A stretch of DNA of 64,000 nt, taken from JADLGH01 sp964586675 (lineage in GTDB: Bacteria; Desulfobacterota_D; UBA1144; Nemesobacterales; UBA2774). Of the stretch, positions 44,453-53,113 are shown piece by piece (positions within the stretch are counted from its first letter, which is position 1; every line of letters starts with the position of its first letter). The DNA lies in contig CAZPHQ010000008.1 of assembly GCA_964586675.1 (NCBI GenBank), forward strand, positions 33,010 to 97,009, given 5' to 3'. The notes beneath the pieces were generated by a model. It worked only from the letters and a program-made list of their open reading frames with translations, ran no database searches and was not told the DNA's origin. The translations under genes and the position numbers were made by a program.

Positions 44453-45691
44453 TCACTCTGGGAGAGAGGTCTCGTAATCCACTACTCTAAGATTATATTT
44501 CAGCCCCAGCACCTTCCCCGAAGGCGGGAATACGGCGTAAAACGGCACGGACTCTCCGGGCTTTATGTCGAAGTTGAGGCCGCCCAGTTTTTCGGTATTG
44601 TAAAAATCCATGTTCCCGGTTTTTTTCTGCAGCTTAAAGAGTATGTCCTGGAGCGGAAGCCCCCTGAGCTCTCCCTCGGTAAAGGTGTTGCCTGCGTATA
44701 CCGTCTCGTCGTAAAGCACCTGCCCCGCTGATATGAACTCGCTCTGTATCTTAACGTAGCTCACAGGTCGGCCGGACTCGTTTGTTATCTTCCCCGATAT
44801 AACGTATAGCGGGCCGCTCCTCGTATCGAGCCACCTCCCCTGGTGCTGCGTTATCGTAACTTCGTCCCGCGCCGGCTCTGTGACCATGCCCGGTATGAGC
44901 GACTTCACAGTCCCTTCGACCTGCGCGGCCGTCTCGGGCGGAATGAATCCCATGTTGAAGAGTATCACGTAAGACGCCCCGAGTATCACGGCCAGGATTA
45001 TCAGCGACAAGAAGGCGTAAACGAACGCCCCACCGGCCCCTCCGCTTTTCCTCGGCTTGGGCCTGTACATCCTCCCGGTGTCGTAATTCTGGCGCACGGT
45101 CTCAGCCGCCAGGGGAGCGCTTTGATACTTATTCTGACTCAGCGCATCCGTATCGAGGAATAGCGAGTCAGGTCTCCTGTCCGGGGGCGCTTCTCTCCTG
45201 GATTCGGGCGGCGCCTCCCGTCTCGGCTCGGGCTCCCTTCCGAAAAGGTCGCCCTCACTCTCCCCGGGCGCTTCGTCTTCGAAAAGCCTGGGCTCCCGCG
45301 CCGTGGGCTCCGGCTTCGCCTTATCTATACGTAGGCTCTCCCAGTTAAATTCGGATTCTCTTTCCTTAAAGGCGTCCTCGATGCTGACCTTAAAATCCTC
45401 GGTCACGGCGCCGGTCTTGCTGATATTTACGAATTCTTCCCAGTTCCCGCCGTCCCCGGATATCCCTGAGGCCGCGGATGCAGGTTGCGGAGCGGTCTTC
45501 TGCCCGGCGCCAGGAGCGCCTGCGGTCCTCGGGTCAAGCTCGATGCCGTCGGGATCTATCTCCCCCAGGACTTCCGACCTTATCTCGTCGAAGAGCGCTC
45601 CCTGCGAAACCTCCTTCCCGCACTTCGGGCAGGCGGCCGCGCCGTCCCCGGCCTCGAACCTCGCTTTACAGTTCGGGCATTCGATCATCAT
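44453..45691 (-). CDS. Zinc-ribbon membrane protein with DUF3426-like C-terminus
   Basis: A 412-residue protein. The N-terminal zinc ribbon has C5, C8, C21 and C24 (ECPNCKARF, CPKCG), as in the MJ0042-type domain. A long disordered region rich in Pro, Glu and Arg follows, with PPESRREAPPDRR-type repeats near 160-180. A single membrane helix lies near 228-250 and a periplasmic beta domain of DUF3426 type lies at 280-405 (YVISGKITNESGRPVSYVKIQ). Such proteins are common in Delta- and Betaproteobacteria; the function is unknown. The gene stands alone and is divergent from apbE. Confidence 0.75.
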   Translation of the reverse strand: MMIECPNCKARFEAGDGAAACPKCGKEVSQGALFDEIRSEVLGEIDPDGIELDPRTAGAPGAGQKTAPQPASAASGISGDGGNWEEFVNISKTGAVTEDFKVSIEDAFKERESEFNWESLRIDKAKPEPTAREPRLFEDEAPGESEGDLFGREPEPRREAPPESRREAPPDRRPDSLFLDTDALSQNKYQSAPLAAETVRQNYDTGRMYRPKPRKSGGAGGAFVYAFLSLIILAVILGASYVILFNMGFIPPETAAQVEGTVKSLIPGMVTEPARDEVTITQHQGRWLDTRSGPLYVISGKITNESGRPVSYVKIQSEFISAGQVLYDETVYAGNTFTEGELRGLPLQDILFKLQKKTGNMDFYNTEKLGGLNFDIKPGESVPFYAVFPPSGKVLGLKYNLRVVDYETSLPE

Positions 45692-45897
45692 CTAAAACCG
45701 CTCTCCCCGTTATTAAGAAAAATTTTCCGGCTTCCTTTGATAAATATTATTAGTGCTGTCTTGGTTATCAGTCAATAACCGCGCCGCCCCGTGCACTTAA
45801 ATTATACGAACGGGGCGCTTCTTCAGCTTTAGGTATTATATACCCACGGGACGCCGAAGTAATATTCCAATGCGTATTCATCGTCCCGGTTTCTCCC

Positions 45898-46935
45898 ATG
45901 CGCGGCACCGAAGTCACGGCATTATTCCTAGTGTGCATTTTCACTTTCACGGTCCAGGCCCGCGAGATAGAGCGCGTCCAGCACCACATGGGCACCTACG
46001 CGCGCGTCTACGTCGAAGACGGCTCCCAGGACGACGTGAACGCCGCGTTTGAAACCATAAGGCGGCTAGACCTTCTCCTGTCCGATTATATTCCCGAAAG
46101 CCAGTTGTCCCAAATAAGCAAAATGGCGGGGAAGGCCCCGGTCGCCGTGAGCCCCGAGGTTATAGAGGTGTTAACAACTGCGAAACAGGTGGCAGCCGAA
46201 ACTGGCGGCGAGTTCGATCCGACAATAGGCGCGCTGACGATAGGCGTCTACAGGTTCGGGAGGGAAGACGCCCGCGTCCCTACCGAAGAAGAAATAGCAA
46301 AAGCAAAGGCCCTCGTCGATTACAGGCTGCTCGTCCTCGAAGGCGATACTGCCTATCTCGAAAAGGAGGGCATGATGCTCGACCTCGGCGGCATAGGGAA
46401 GGGCTACGCGGCCGAGAAGGCTGCCCAGACCTTAAAATCGAGGGGCATAAAAGAGGGCATGGTGGCCCTTTCGGGCGACATGAAATTCTTCGGCCACGAT
46501 ACCGAAGTGGGAGTACGGAGCCCGACAGGCGGCCCGCCGATAGCATCGTTTAAAACCGGTAATGGCGAGCTCGCCGTCTCCACGAGCGGCGGTTATGAGA
46601 GAGTCATCGACCCGGGCGGAAAGGACTATCACCACCTCATAGTCTCGGAGAGCGGGCTCCCCGGGCGCGACTTCAGGAGCGTAACTGTAGTCCTCGCGGG
46701 AGACGCCGCGCTCGCGGACGCGCACGCCACGGCGATCTTCGTCATGAGAAAGGAAAAGGCGCTCCTGTTCCTCGAAGAGCACCCCGAAATAGGCGTTTTC
46801 ATGGTCTTCAGCGACGGGAAGACCTTCTGGAACGAGGCCCTCACGCGCATCGTAAAGGACCCGAAGCTCCCTCCGGCCTCCGGCTCACTGAAAGGCGGTT
46901 CCGTACTTATCTTCTTTTCATCTATGAATTTTTAG
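45898..46935 (+). CDS. apbE: FAD:protein FMN transferase
   Basis: A 345-residue ApbE with an N-terminal signal peptide (about 1-21, ending VQAR). ApbE attaches FMN from FAD to Thr residues of periplasmic or membrane flavoproteins such as RnfG and NqrC. Motifs include HHMGTYARVYV near 28, DLLLSDYIPESQLS near 60, GGEFDPTIGAL near 101, MLDLGGIGKGYAAEKA near 161 and the magnesium-site region DAALADAHATAIFV near 280. The last 20 residues are hydrophobic and unusual. It lies 140 bases upstream of ribBA on the same strand, so the flavin theme is shared. Confidence 0.92.
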   Translation: MRGTEVTALFLVCIFTFTVQAREIERVQHHMGTYARVYVEDGSQDDVNAAFETIRRLDLLLSDYIPESQLSQISKMAGKAPVAVSPEVIEVLTTAKQVAAETGGEFDPTIGALTIGVYRFGREDARVPTEEEIAKAKALVDYRLLVLEGDTAYLEKEGMMLDLGGIGKGYAAEKAAQTLKSRGIKEGMVALSGDMKFFGHDTEVGVRSPTGGPPIASFKTGNGELAVSTSGGYERVIDPGGKDYHHLIVSESGLPGRDFRSVTVVLAGDAALADAHATAIFVMRKEKALLFLEEHPEIGVFMVFSDGKTFWNEALTRIVKDPKLPPASGSLKGGSVLIFFSSMNF

Positions 46936-46982
46936 TGATTACAGGCTTGGTTACCGGGTAAAGCCCCGTCCCCCGCCCTTAT

Positions 46983-47039
46983 TTGACAAAACAGGGGGGT
47001 GCCTTATATTGTTGTAAATCTGATAAACTATACTATAAT
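46983..47039 (+). promoter_or_regulatory. Two candidate promoters for the ribBA operon
   Basis: TTGACA at 46983-46988 is followed after 16 bases by TATATT (47005-47010). A second set is TTGTAA (47012-47017), 16 bases, TATAAT (47034-47039). Both lie in the gap after apbE and point at ribBA. No FMN-riboswitch consensus is visible in the 140-base leader. Confidence 0.5.
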
Positions 47040-47075
47040 CAAATTTTTCAATCCGTATCTAAGGAAAAAGACAAT

Positions 47076-48284
47076 ATGCCCATCAGTACTATAGAAGACG
47101 CGATCTCGGATATCCGGGACGGGAAGATGGTTATTCTCGTCGACGACAAGGACAGGGAGAACGAAGGTGACCTCGTCGTAGCGGCCGAGTACGCAACCGC
47201 GGAAACCATTAATTTCATGGCGAAGCACGGAAGGGGGCTCATCTGCCTCGCGGTCACGAAAAACAACGCCGACCGCATAGGGCTTCAGCCGATAAAACCC
47301 GAATACAACCCCGTCCCTCAATATACTGCGTTCACGATCTCCATCGACGCATGTAACGGCATCACGACAGGCATCTCGGCGTTCGACAGGGCGTCGACCA
47401 TAAAGCAGGCCATATCCGAAGATTCCCGGCCCGACGATTTCATTCGTCCCGGGCACGTCTTCCCGCTCATATGCAGGGCGGGGGGTGTGCTCGTAAGGGC
47501 GGGCCACACGGAAGGCTCGGTCGATATATCGAGGCTCGCGGGTCTTAAGCCGGCGGCGGTCATATGCGAGATAATGAACGACGACGGCGACATGGCCAGG
47601 CTCCCGGACCTCGAAAAGTTCGCCGAAACGCACAACATCAGGATAGCGTCCATAGCGGATCTAATAAGCTACCGTCTCCGCGCCGAAAGCCTCGTCAGGA
47701 GGGCGGCCTCGGCCGTCATACCGACGGAGTATGGCGAGTTCAAGATAATAGTCTACGAGAGCGAGATAGACCCGCAGCACCACGTCGCCTTCGTCAAGGG
47801 CGACATCACGCCCGACAAGGACGTCCTCGTAAGGGTTCATTCCGAGTGCCTCACGAGCGATGTGTTCGGCTCACTCAGGTGCGACTGCGGGCCCCAGATA
47901 CGCCAGGCGATGAACATAATCAACAGGGAAGGAATGGGCGTTATACTTTACATGCGGCAGGAAGGCAGGGGGATCGGGCTCATAAACAAGATAAAGGCCT
48001 ACTCCCTTCAGGACGACGGCTACGACACCGTCGAGGCCAACGAAGTGCTCGGGTTCAAGCCCGACCTCAGGGATTACGGCATAGGTGCGCAGATACTCCT
48101 CGACCTCGGCGTCAGGAACATGCGTCTCCTTACGAATAACCCGAAGAAGATAAAAGGCCTCGAAGGGTTCGGGCTCAAGATAGTAGAGCGCGTCCCGATA
48201 GAGATCCCGCCGAACGGCAGGAATTCCAGCTACCTGAAAGTCAAGAAGGACAAGCTCGGGCACCTGCTTTCAATGGTCGATTGA
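47076..48284 (+). CDS. ribBA: Bifunctional DHBP synthase / GTP cyclohydrolase II
   Basis: A 402-residue fusion for both branches leading into riboflavin. Residues 1-205 are 3,4-dihydroxy-2-butanone-4-phosphate synthase (DDKDRENEGDLV near 26, HTEGSVDISRLAG near 142). Residues 206-402 are GTP cyclohydrolase II with zinc cysteines in CLTSDVFGSLRCDCG and the active-site RQEGRGIGLINK. The ATG at 47076 has AAGGA about 11 bases upstream; the frame extends 31 codons further without homology. It heads a tight operon: ribBA, ribH, nusB, trpD, trpC. Confidence 0.96.
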   Translation: MPISTIEDAISDIRDGKMVILVDDKDRENEGDLVVAAEYATAETINFMAKHGRGLICLAVTKNNADRIGLQPIKPEYNPVPQYTAFTISIDACNGITTGISAFDRASTIKQAISEDSRPDDFIRPGHVFPLICRAGGVLVRAGHTEGSVDISRLAGLKPAAVICEIMNDDGDMARLPDLEKFAETHNIRIASIADLISYRLRAESLVRRAASAVIPTEYGEFKIIVYESEIDPQHHVAFVKGDITPDKDVLVRVHSECLTSDVFGSLRCDCGPQIRQAMNIINREGMGVILYMRQEGRGIGLINKIKAYSLQDDGYDTVEANEVLGFKPDLRDYGIGAQILLDLGVRNMRLLTNNPKKIKGLEGFGLKIVERVPIEIPPNGRNSSYLKVKKDKLGHLLSMVD

Positions 48285-48294
48285 GGAGGAAGAC

Positions 48295-48774
48295 ATGCCT
48301 AAGGTACACGAGGGTGGCCTCGACGCAAAAGGGTTCAAGTTCGCCGTGGTCGTGAGCAGGTTCAACGACTTCATAACCGAGCGTCTCCTGCACGGAGCAG
48401 TGGACACGCTCGTCAGGCACGGCGCTTCCGACGGCGACATTGAAATAATACGCGTCCCGGGCTCATACGAGCTCCTTTATGCTGTGAAGAAGGCGGCCGA
48501 AAAGAAAAAATACAACGCGATAATAGCCGTCGGGGCGATAATAAGGGGCCAGACACCCCACTTCGACTACCTCTCCTCGACAGTAACGAGCCAGATAGCC
48601 TTATTAAGCCTCGAAAACGACGTGCCCGTGGCCTCCGGGATAATAACCACCGAAACCCTCGAGCAGGCCATAGAAAGGGCGGGCTCCAAGGCCGGGAACC
48701 GGGGCGCCGAGGCGGCCATGTCGGCCATAGAGATGGCCAACCTCACCAAGATTTTATCCCGCAAGGGGCAGTAG
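48295..48774 (+). CDS. ribH: 6,7-dimethyl-8-ribityllumazine synthase
   Basis: A 159-residue lumazine synthase, which condenses the RibA- and RibB-derived intermediates. Substrate-binding segments are VSRFNDFITERLL near 17, VPGSYELLYAVKK near 53 and GAIIRGQTPHFDY near 81 with the catalytic His. It normally forms pentamers or 60-mers. The gene follows ribBA by 10 bases with a strong GAGGAGG site, and is followed by nusB after 8 bases, the common ribH-nusB arrangement. Confidence 0.96.
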   Translation: MPKVHEGGLDAKGFKFAVVVSRFNDFITERLLHGAVDTLVRHGASDGDIEIIRVPGSYELLYAVKKAAEKKKYNAIIAVGAIIRGQTPHFDYLSSTVTSQIALLSLENDVPVASGIITTETLEQAIERAGSKAGNRGAEAAMSAIEMANLTKILSRKGQ

Positions 48775-48782
48775 CGTTTCTC

Positions 48783-49250
48783 ATGGGTACAAGGAGACGC
48801 TCAAGGGAGCTCGCGCTCCAGTTCCTCTATCAGTTCGACACCATGTCTGAAACTTCTCAAGGCGCGGAAGACGCGGCTTCGGGCGAGCCTTCGCTCGACG
48901 AAGAGCTCGAGCTCTTCTGGGAAGGGCACGGCGACCGCGTCCAGGGCGAAATGAGAGACTTCGCCTCCACGCTCATCCGGGGGACATGCGCCAACCTCGA
49001 CCACATAGACGGCGTAATATCCGGTTATTCCGAAAACTGGCGGCTTTCGCGGATGTCGAAGATAGACAGGAACATTCTCCGCGTCGCGCTCTACGAGCTC
49101 GTTTACTTGAGCGGAATTCCCCCCGCGGTTACTATTAACGAGGCCGTCGAGCTCGGCAAGAGATTCGGCACGGAAGAATCGGGCTCTTTTATAAATGGCA
49201 TACTCGACAAAATCAGGCTGGCCAGGGAAAACGGTGAGCTCCTCGGATGA
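48783..49250 (+). CDS. nusB: Transcription antitermination factor NusB
   Basis: A 155-residue all-helical NusB. RRRSRELALQFLYQFD at the start (the RNA-binding arginine-rich part) and RNILRVALYELVYLSGIPPAVTINEAVELGKRF near 100 are the family signatures. With NusE/S10 it binds boxA in rRNA leaders. It overlaps trpD by four bases (ATGA), placing it in the rib-trp operon. Confidence 0.95.
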   Translation: MGTRRRSRELALQFLYQFDTMSETSQGAEDAASGEPSLDEELELFWEGHGDRVQGEMRDFASTLIRGTCANLDHIDGVISGYSENWRLSRMSKIDRNILRVALYELVYLSGIPPAVTINEAVELGKRFGTEESGSFINGILDKIRLARENGELLG

Positions 49251-50263
49251 TTAAGGAAGCGATAGCGAAGCTCGTCGAGCGTATCGACCTCGAAGAAGAC
49301 GAAATGTCGGAAGTCATAGAGATGATGATGGAAGGCGAGGCCACGCCGAGCCAGATGTCCGCGTTTCTCGTCGCTCTCCGCATGAAGGGAGAATCCGTCG
49401 CCGAAATTACAGGCGCGGCGAAGGTGCTCCTCGACAAGGCGACCCGCATATCCTCCGGCCACGAAGTCGTCGTCGACCTCTGCGGAACGGGGGGCGACAG
49501 TCAGGGGACGTTCAACGTCTCGACAGCCGCGGCCTTCGTCGTCGCCGGGGCGGGCGTGCCCGTAGCCAAGCACGGTAACCGCTCCGTTTCGAGCTACGTC
49601 GGAAGCGCCGATGTCCTCGAAGCCCTGGGCGTGGATATAAACCACTCGCCGGAAGTCGCCGAGAGGTCTCTCCGCGACGTCGGTATAGTCTTCCTCTTCG
49701 CGCCGCTCTACCACCCGGCGATGAAGAACGTCTCCCTCCCGCGAAAGGAGATAGGCATCAGGACGATATTCAACATCATCGGCCCCATCGTTAATCCCGC
49801 CGGAGTGAAGCACCAGGTCATAGGCGTATATTCCGAAGTCCTCCTCGACCCGATGGTGAAGGTGCTACGTAACCTCGGCCACAGGAGCGCGATGATAGTC
49901 CACGGCTCGGATTCCATGGACGAGATCACAGTCACGGGCAAAACGGTCATCGCCGAGCTCAAGGACGGCATGGTGAAGAAATTCCAGTTCGACCCCATTG
50001 ACGTCGGCTTCAAAAAAAGAGGCACGGCGGAGCTCAAGGGCGGAAAGAGCGCTAAGGAAAACGCCGCGCTCCTCGTTTCGATACTCAAAGGCGAGGAGAG
50101 AGAAGCGAAAAGAGATATAGTTCTCTTAAATGCAGCGGCGGCGATATACGTTTCCGGCACCAGTCCCGATATCGAAGACGCGCTCGTCCGCGCCTCGGAA
50201 TCCATAGATTCGGGAAAGGCGTATGCAAAGCTCGAAGAGCTCGTAAAGGCCACGCAGAATTAA
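49247..50263 (+). CDS. trpD: Anthranilate phosphoribosyltransferase
   Basis: A 338-residue TrpD, which transfers phosphoribosyl from PRPP to anthranilate. The PRPP-binding motif CGTGGDSQGTFNVST is near 80 and AKHGNRSVSS near 105; the second metal motif DEITVTG lies near 224. Length is standard. The start overlaps nusB (ATGA) and the stop overlaps trpC (TAATG), so expression is coupled. trpE, trpF, trpB and trpA are absent from the window. Confidence 0.96.
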   Translation: MIKEAIAKLVERIDLEEDEMSEVIEMMMEGEATPSQMSAFLVALRMKGESVAEITGAAKVLLDKATRISSGHEVVVDLCGTGGDSQGTFNVSTAAAFVVAGAGVPVAKHGNRSVSSYVGSADVLEALGVDINHSPEVAERSLRDVGIVFLFAPLYHPAMKNVSLPRKEIGIRTIFNIIGPIVNPAGVKHQVIGVYSEVLLDPMVKVLRNLGHRSAMIVHGSDSMDEITVTGKTVIAELKDGMVKKFQFDPIDVGFKKRGTAELKGGKSAKENAALLVSILKGEEREAKRDIVLLNAAAAIYVSGTSPDIEDALVRASESIDSGKAYAKLEELVKATQN

Positions 50264-51072
50264 TGAAGAGAGTTCTTATGCCCTCCGGAACGATCCTCGA
50301 TACCATAATCGAACACAAGCGCCTCGAAGTCGCCGAGGCTAAAAAGTCGGTCTCTTTAGAAACACTCACAGGGCTGGCGCCGTCTTCCCCGGACCCGCGC
50401 GGTTTCGCGGAGGCCATAAACCCCTCCCGCGGGCTCAGGATCATAGCCGAAATAAAGCACGCCTCACCGTCGAAGGGCGTATTCAGGGAGGATTTCGACC
50501 CCGTCGCCATAGGAAAGGGATACGAGGCCGGCGGCGCGGCTGTCCTCTCCGTGCTCACGGACGAAAAATTCTTCAGGGGGAGCCTCTCCTACTTAGAAGC
50601 CGTCAAAAAAGAAGTCTCTATCCCGCTCCTCAGGAAAGATTTCACGATAGACCCCTACCAGGTCTACGAATCCAGGGTTCGTGGTGCCGATGCCATATTG
50701 CTCATCGTCGCCGCTCTCGAGCAGAGCCTCCTCGTCGAGCTCCTCACGCTCGCGCGGGCACTCAGGCTCGGAGTTCTCGTCGAAGTGCACGACGAGGCGG
50801 AGCTCGAAAGGGCGCTCTCGGCGGGGAGCGACGTCATAGGCATAAACAACCGCGACCTCCGGACATTCGAGGTCGACCTCGGCGTCTCAGTCAGGCTTTC
50901 ACGGATGATACCCGACGGCGTCACGATAGTAGCCGAAAGCGGCATATCCTCCGGCGGCGACATCAAAAAGCTGAGGGAAGAAGGCGTTCACGTATTCCTG
51001 ATAGGCGAAACCTTCATGAAAGCCCCCGAGCCCGGGGAAGAGCTTCGAAAGCTGATACGGGAATCCGCCTGA
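50263..51072 (+). CDS. trpC: Indole-3-glycerol-phosphate synthase
   Basis: A 269-residue TIM-barrel TrpC. The N-terminal extension ILDTIIEHKRLEV, the catalytic AEIKHASPSKG near 62, LRKDFTIDPYQV near 124 and GINNRDLRTF near 193 identify it. It converts CdRP to indole-3-glycerol phosphate. It is monofunctional, without a TrpF fusion. The ATG at 50263 overlaps the trpD stop; an ATG five codons on is an alternative. It is probably the last gene of the rib-nusB-trp operon. Confidence 0.95.
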   Translation: MKRVLMPSGTILDTIIEHKRLEVAEAKKSVSLETLTGLAPSSPDPRGFAEAINPSRGLRIIAEIKHASPSKGVFREDFDPVAIGKGYEAGGAAVLSVLTDEKFFRGSLSYLEAVKKEVSIPLLRKDFTIDPYQVYESRVRGADAILLIVAALEQSLLVELLTLARALRLGVLVEVHDEAELERALSAGSDVIGINNRDLRTFEVDLGVSVRLSRMIPDGVTIVAESGISSGGDIKKLREEGVHVFLIGETFMKAPEPGEELRKLIRESA

Positions 51073-51148
51073 TTTCTCTCTCCGGTCTTTCCGGCGATAT
51101 TATCTCTCCCTCCTTTTCGGTCGCCCATAAATCCTGATATATTATTGC

Positions 51149-51469
51149 ATGACCGACTCACCTGCGGTAAAAAAGAAAAGCCCTCTCGTCGCCCTCGTAC
51201 TCTCCGGTCTCGTTCCCGGGTTCGGCCAGTTCTATACGGGGCAGACGGTGAAGGGGATCGTTCTCCTGGTTCTCTACATAGTCGTAACGATCCTCGGCTT
51301 CGAGCCCTTCCAGGTCGTCTTCCAGGCCGTAACGTCGCCCGAAACCGCTGTTCAGGACAAGGAAGCCTTTATCATGTTTTTCATCTGTTCCATGGCGACT
51401 CTGGTCCTTCTTCTCTACGGGATGATAGACGCGTTTTCTAGGGCTAATAAAATCAACTCCGGAAGTTGA
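51149..51469 (+). CDS. Small TM2-like membrane protein
   Basis: A 106-residue membrane protein with about three hydrophobic segments. The LSGLVPGFGQFYTGQTVKGI motif near residue 20 is the 'PGxGQxYxGxxxKG' pattern of TM2-like/DUF5683-like small membrane proteins. The N-terminus is Lys-rich and cytoplasmic. The function of such proteins is unknown. It stands alone between the trp genes and the efflux operon. Confidence 0.7.
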   Translation: MTDSPAVKKKSPLVALVLSGLVPGFGQFYTGQTVKGIVLLVLYIVVTILGFEPFQVVFQAVTSPETAVQDKEAFIMFFICSMATLVLLLYGMIDAFSRANKINSGS

Positions 51470-51498
51470 AAAAGATTATCACAAAAGCCCTTTGCATC

Positions 51499-51528
51499 TT
51501 GACAATCATCCGCTTGAGACATTATTAT
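51499..51528 (+). promoter_or_regulatory. Promoter of the RND efflux operon
   Basis: TTGACA (51499-51504), 18 bases, TATTAT (51523-51528). A perfect TATAAT also lies at 51533-51538 but without a -35. It sits about 90 bases before the start of the outer-membrane factor gene. No regulator gene is adjacent. Confidence 0.5.
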
Positions 51529-51619
51529 TTCGTATAATTTTTTCGGACTTTTTCCCATAAGGGTTTGGAGGAAGATCTCCTGTAATTCCCGTCCACTTCT
51601 AGCTCGGCTGGAGACCTGA

Positions 51620-53113
51620 TTGGCCTGTATCAAGCATGGATATCTTTTTATAGCCCTTGTCGTGGCGGGGCATCTCATTTCATGCGCGGGCGGCGCCCCC
51701 GAATTCGATCCTTACAAAGAAGCCTCCCCGGGGCCGGGCGAGGCGTGGGTCCCATCGGAAAAAGAGCGGGCAAAATCGTTCGAGCTCGAAGAGCTGCCTG
51801 CGATGCCGGAAGAGCTCAAGCCCGACGAGCAAAAGCTGACGCTCTCCCAGCTCGTCGACTTCGCGCTCGTGAACAATCCCACGACCCAGGTGGCGTGGCA
51901 GGATGCACGGGCTGCGGCCGCCGTGTGGGCCCAGTCGCGCGGTCTCTACTATCCGCAGATAGGAGGCACCGCCACGTATGCCTACGCCAAGGGCGGCGGC
52001 TCGTCGACAGGCACCGATCCCTATGAAGAGCAGTACGCGAACGTCGGTCTCACCCTGAGCTACCTTCTCTTCGACTTCGGCGGGCGTGAGGCACAGATAG
52101 ACGCCGCGCGGCTCGCGCTGATAAACGCGAACTGGAACCAGAACGACGCAATACAGAACGTCCTCAATGCCGTCGCGGTTTCTTATTACAACTTCATCGG
52201 CTCGAAGGCCCTCGTCTTGGCGTTCGAAACAAATCTCGAAGAGGCGAAGACGAGCCTCGAAGCCGCGGAGCTAAGGCTCGAAGCGGGGGTCGGCACATTG
52301 CCCGACGTGCTCCAGGCCCAGGCGCAGCTTTCCCAGGTCGAGCTCGACCTGGTCGATGCCGAGGGCAACGTCCAGATATTCCGCGGTCAATTAGCGACAG
52401 CAGTGGGCTGGCCGGCCAACATCTCCTACGACGTGTCGGATAATGTGAACGAACCTCCGGTAGCCGCGTTAAGCGACAACGTGAACGACCTCATAGATAT
52501 AGGCATGAAGAACCGCCCCGATCTCGCCGCCGTCCAGGCGACGGTCAGGGAGCAGGAAGCGCTTCTGAGAGAAGCCAAGGCCCAGTTCTTCCCGACCATA
52601 TCGGCCACGGCGCAGGTCCTTGAATGGTGGGTAAAGCCCGAGGGTTCAACGAGGGATTATTTCACGAACTACCTAGTCGGTCTTCGGCTCCAGGTCCCGA
52701 TATTCCAGGGGTTCACCATCATCAACTCGGTCCGCGAGGCGAGGGCCGAGCTCGAATCAGCCAAGGCTGCTCTCAAGCTCCAGGAGCAGATAGTAATCAA
52801 CGATGTCTGGAACGCATACTTTAATTTCAGAACAGCTGTCCAATCCTTGAACGCCGCCGCAAATCTTCTCGAAAGCGCGACCGAATCCTACGAAGCCTCG
52901 CTCGCCAGGTACAAGGCCGGCGTGGGTGATATAATCGAGCTCCTGAACGCGCAGACGACCCTCGCCCAGGCGCGCGCGGAGTATGTACAGTCGAAGACCG
53001 ACATCTTCACATCCTATGCCGACCTCGTAAACGCCATAGGAACCGAGCTGCCGTCCCCGGGCGCTCCCGAGGGCGAGATACCGGCCGGAGAAGGAGGAAC
53101 CACAACACAATGA
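51620..53113 (+). CDS. Outer-membrane efflux channel (TolC/OprM family lipoprotein)
   Basis: A 497-residue outer-membrane factor. The lipobox LISC gives a lipidated cysteine at position 22, as in OprM. Two TolC-type repeats follow: one starts LTLSQLVDFALVNNPTTQVAW near residue 73 and the other LIDIGMKNRPDLAAVQATVREQE near 290; both end in long helical coiled coils. The start is TTG at 51620, with GGAG six bases upstream. It forms the exit duct of the pump encoded by the next two genes. The stop overlaps the adaptor gene by four bases (ATGA). Confidence 0.93.
   Translation: MACIKHGYLFIALVVAGHLISCAGGAPEFDPYKEASPGPGEAWVPSEKERAKSFELEELPAMPEELKPDEQKLTLSQLVDFALVNNPTTQVAWQDARAAAAVWAQSRGLYYPQIGGTATYAYAKGGGSSTGTDPYEEQYANVGLTLSYLLFDFGGREAQIDAARLALINANWNQNDAIQNVLNAVAVSYYNFIGSKALVLAFETNLEEAKTSLEAAELRLEAGVGTLPDVLQAQAQLSQVELDLVDAEGNVQIFRGQLATAVGWPANISYDVSDNVNEPPVAALSDNVNDLIDIGMKNRPDLAAVQATVREQEALLREAKAQFFPTISATAQVLEWWVKPEGSTRDYFTNYLVGLRLQVPIFQGFTIINSVREARAELESAKAALKLQEQIVINDVWNAYFNFRTAVQSLNAAANLLESATESYEASLARYKAGVGDIIELLNAQTTLAQARAEYVQSKTDIFTSYADLVNAIGTELPSPGAPEGEIPAGEGGTTTQ

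Noticed and set aside
46936..47075. FMN riboswitch upstream of ribBA
   Set aside because: The 140-base leader lacks the conserved RFN element blocks; only promoter-like boxes are seen.
51073..51148. Terminator after trpC
   Set aside because: Only a 4-bp CCGG stem with no T-tract; too weak to call.
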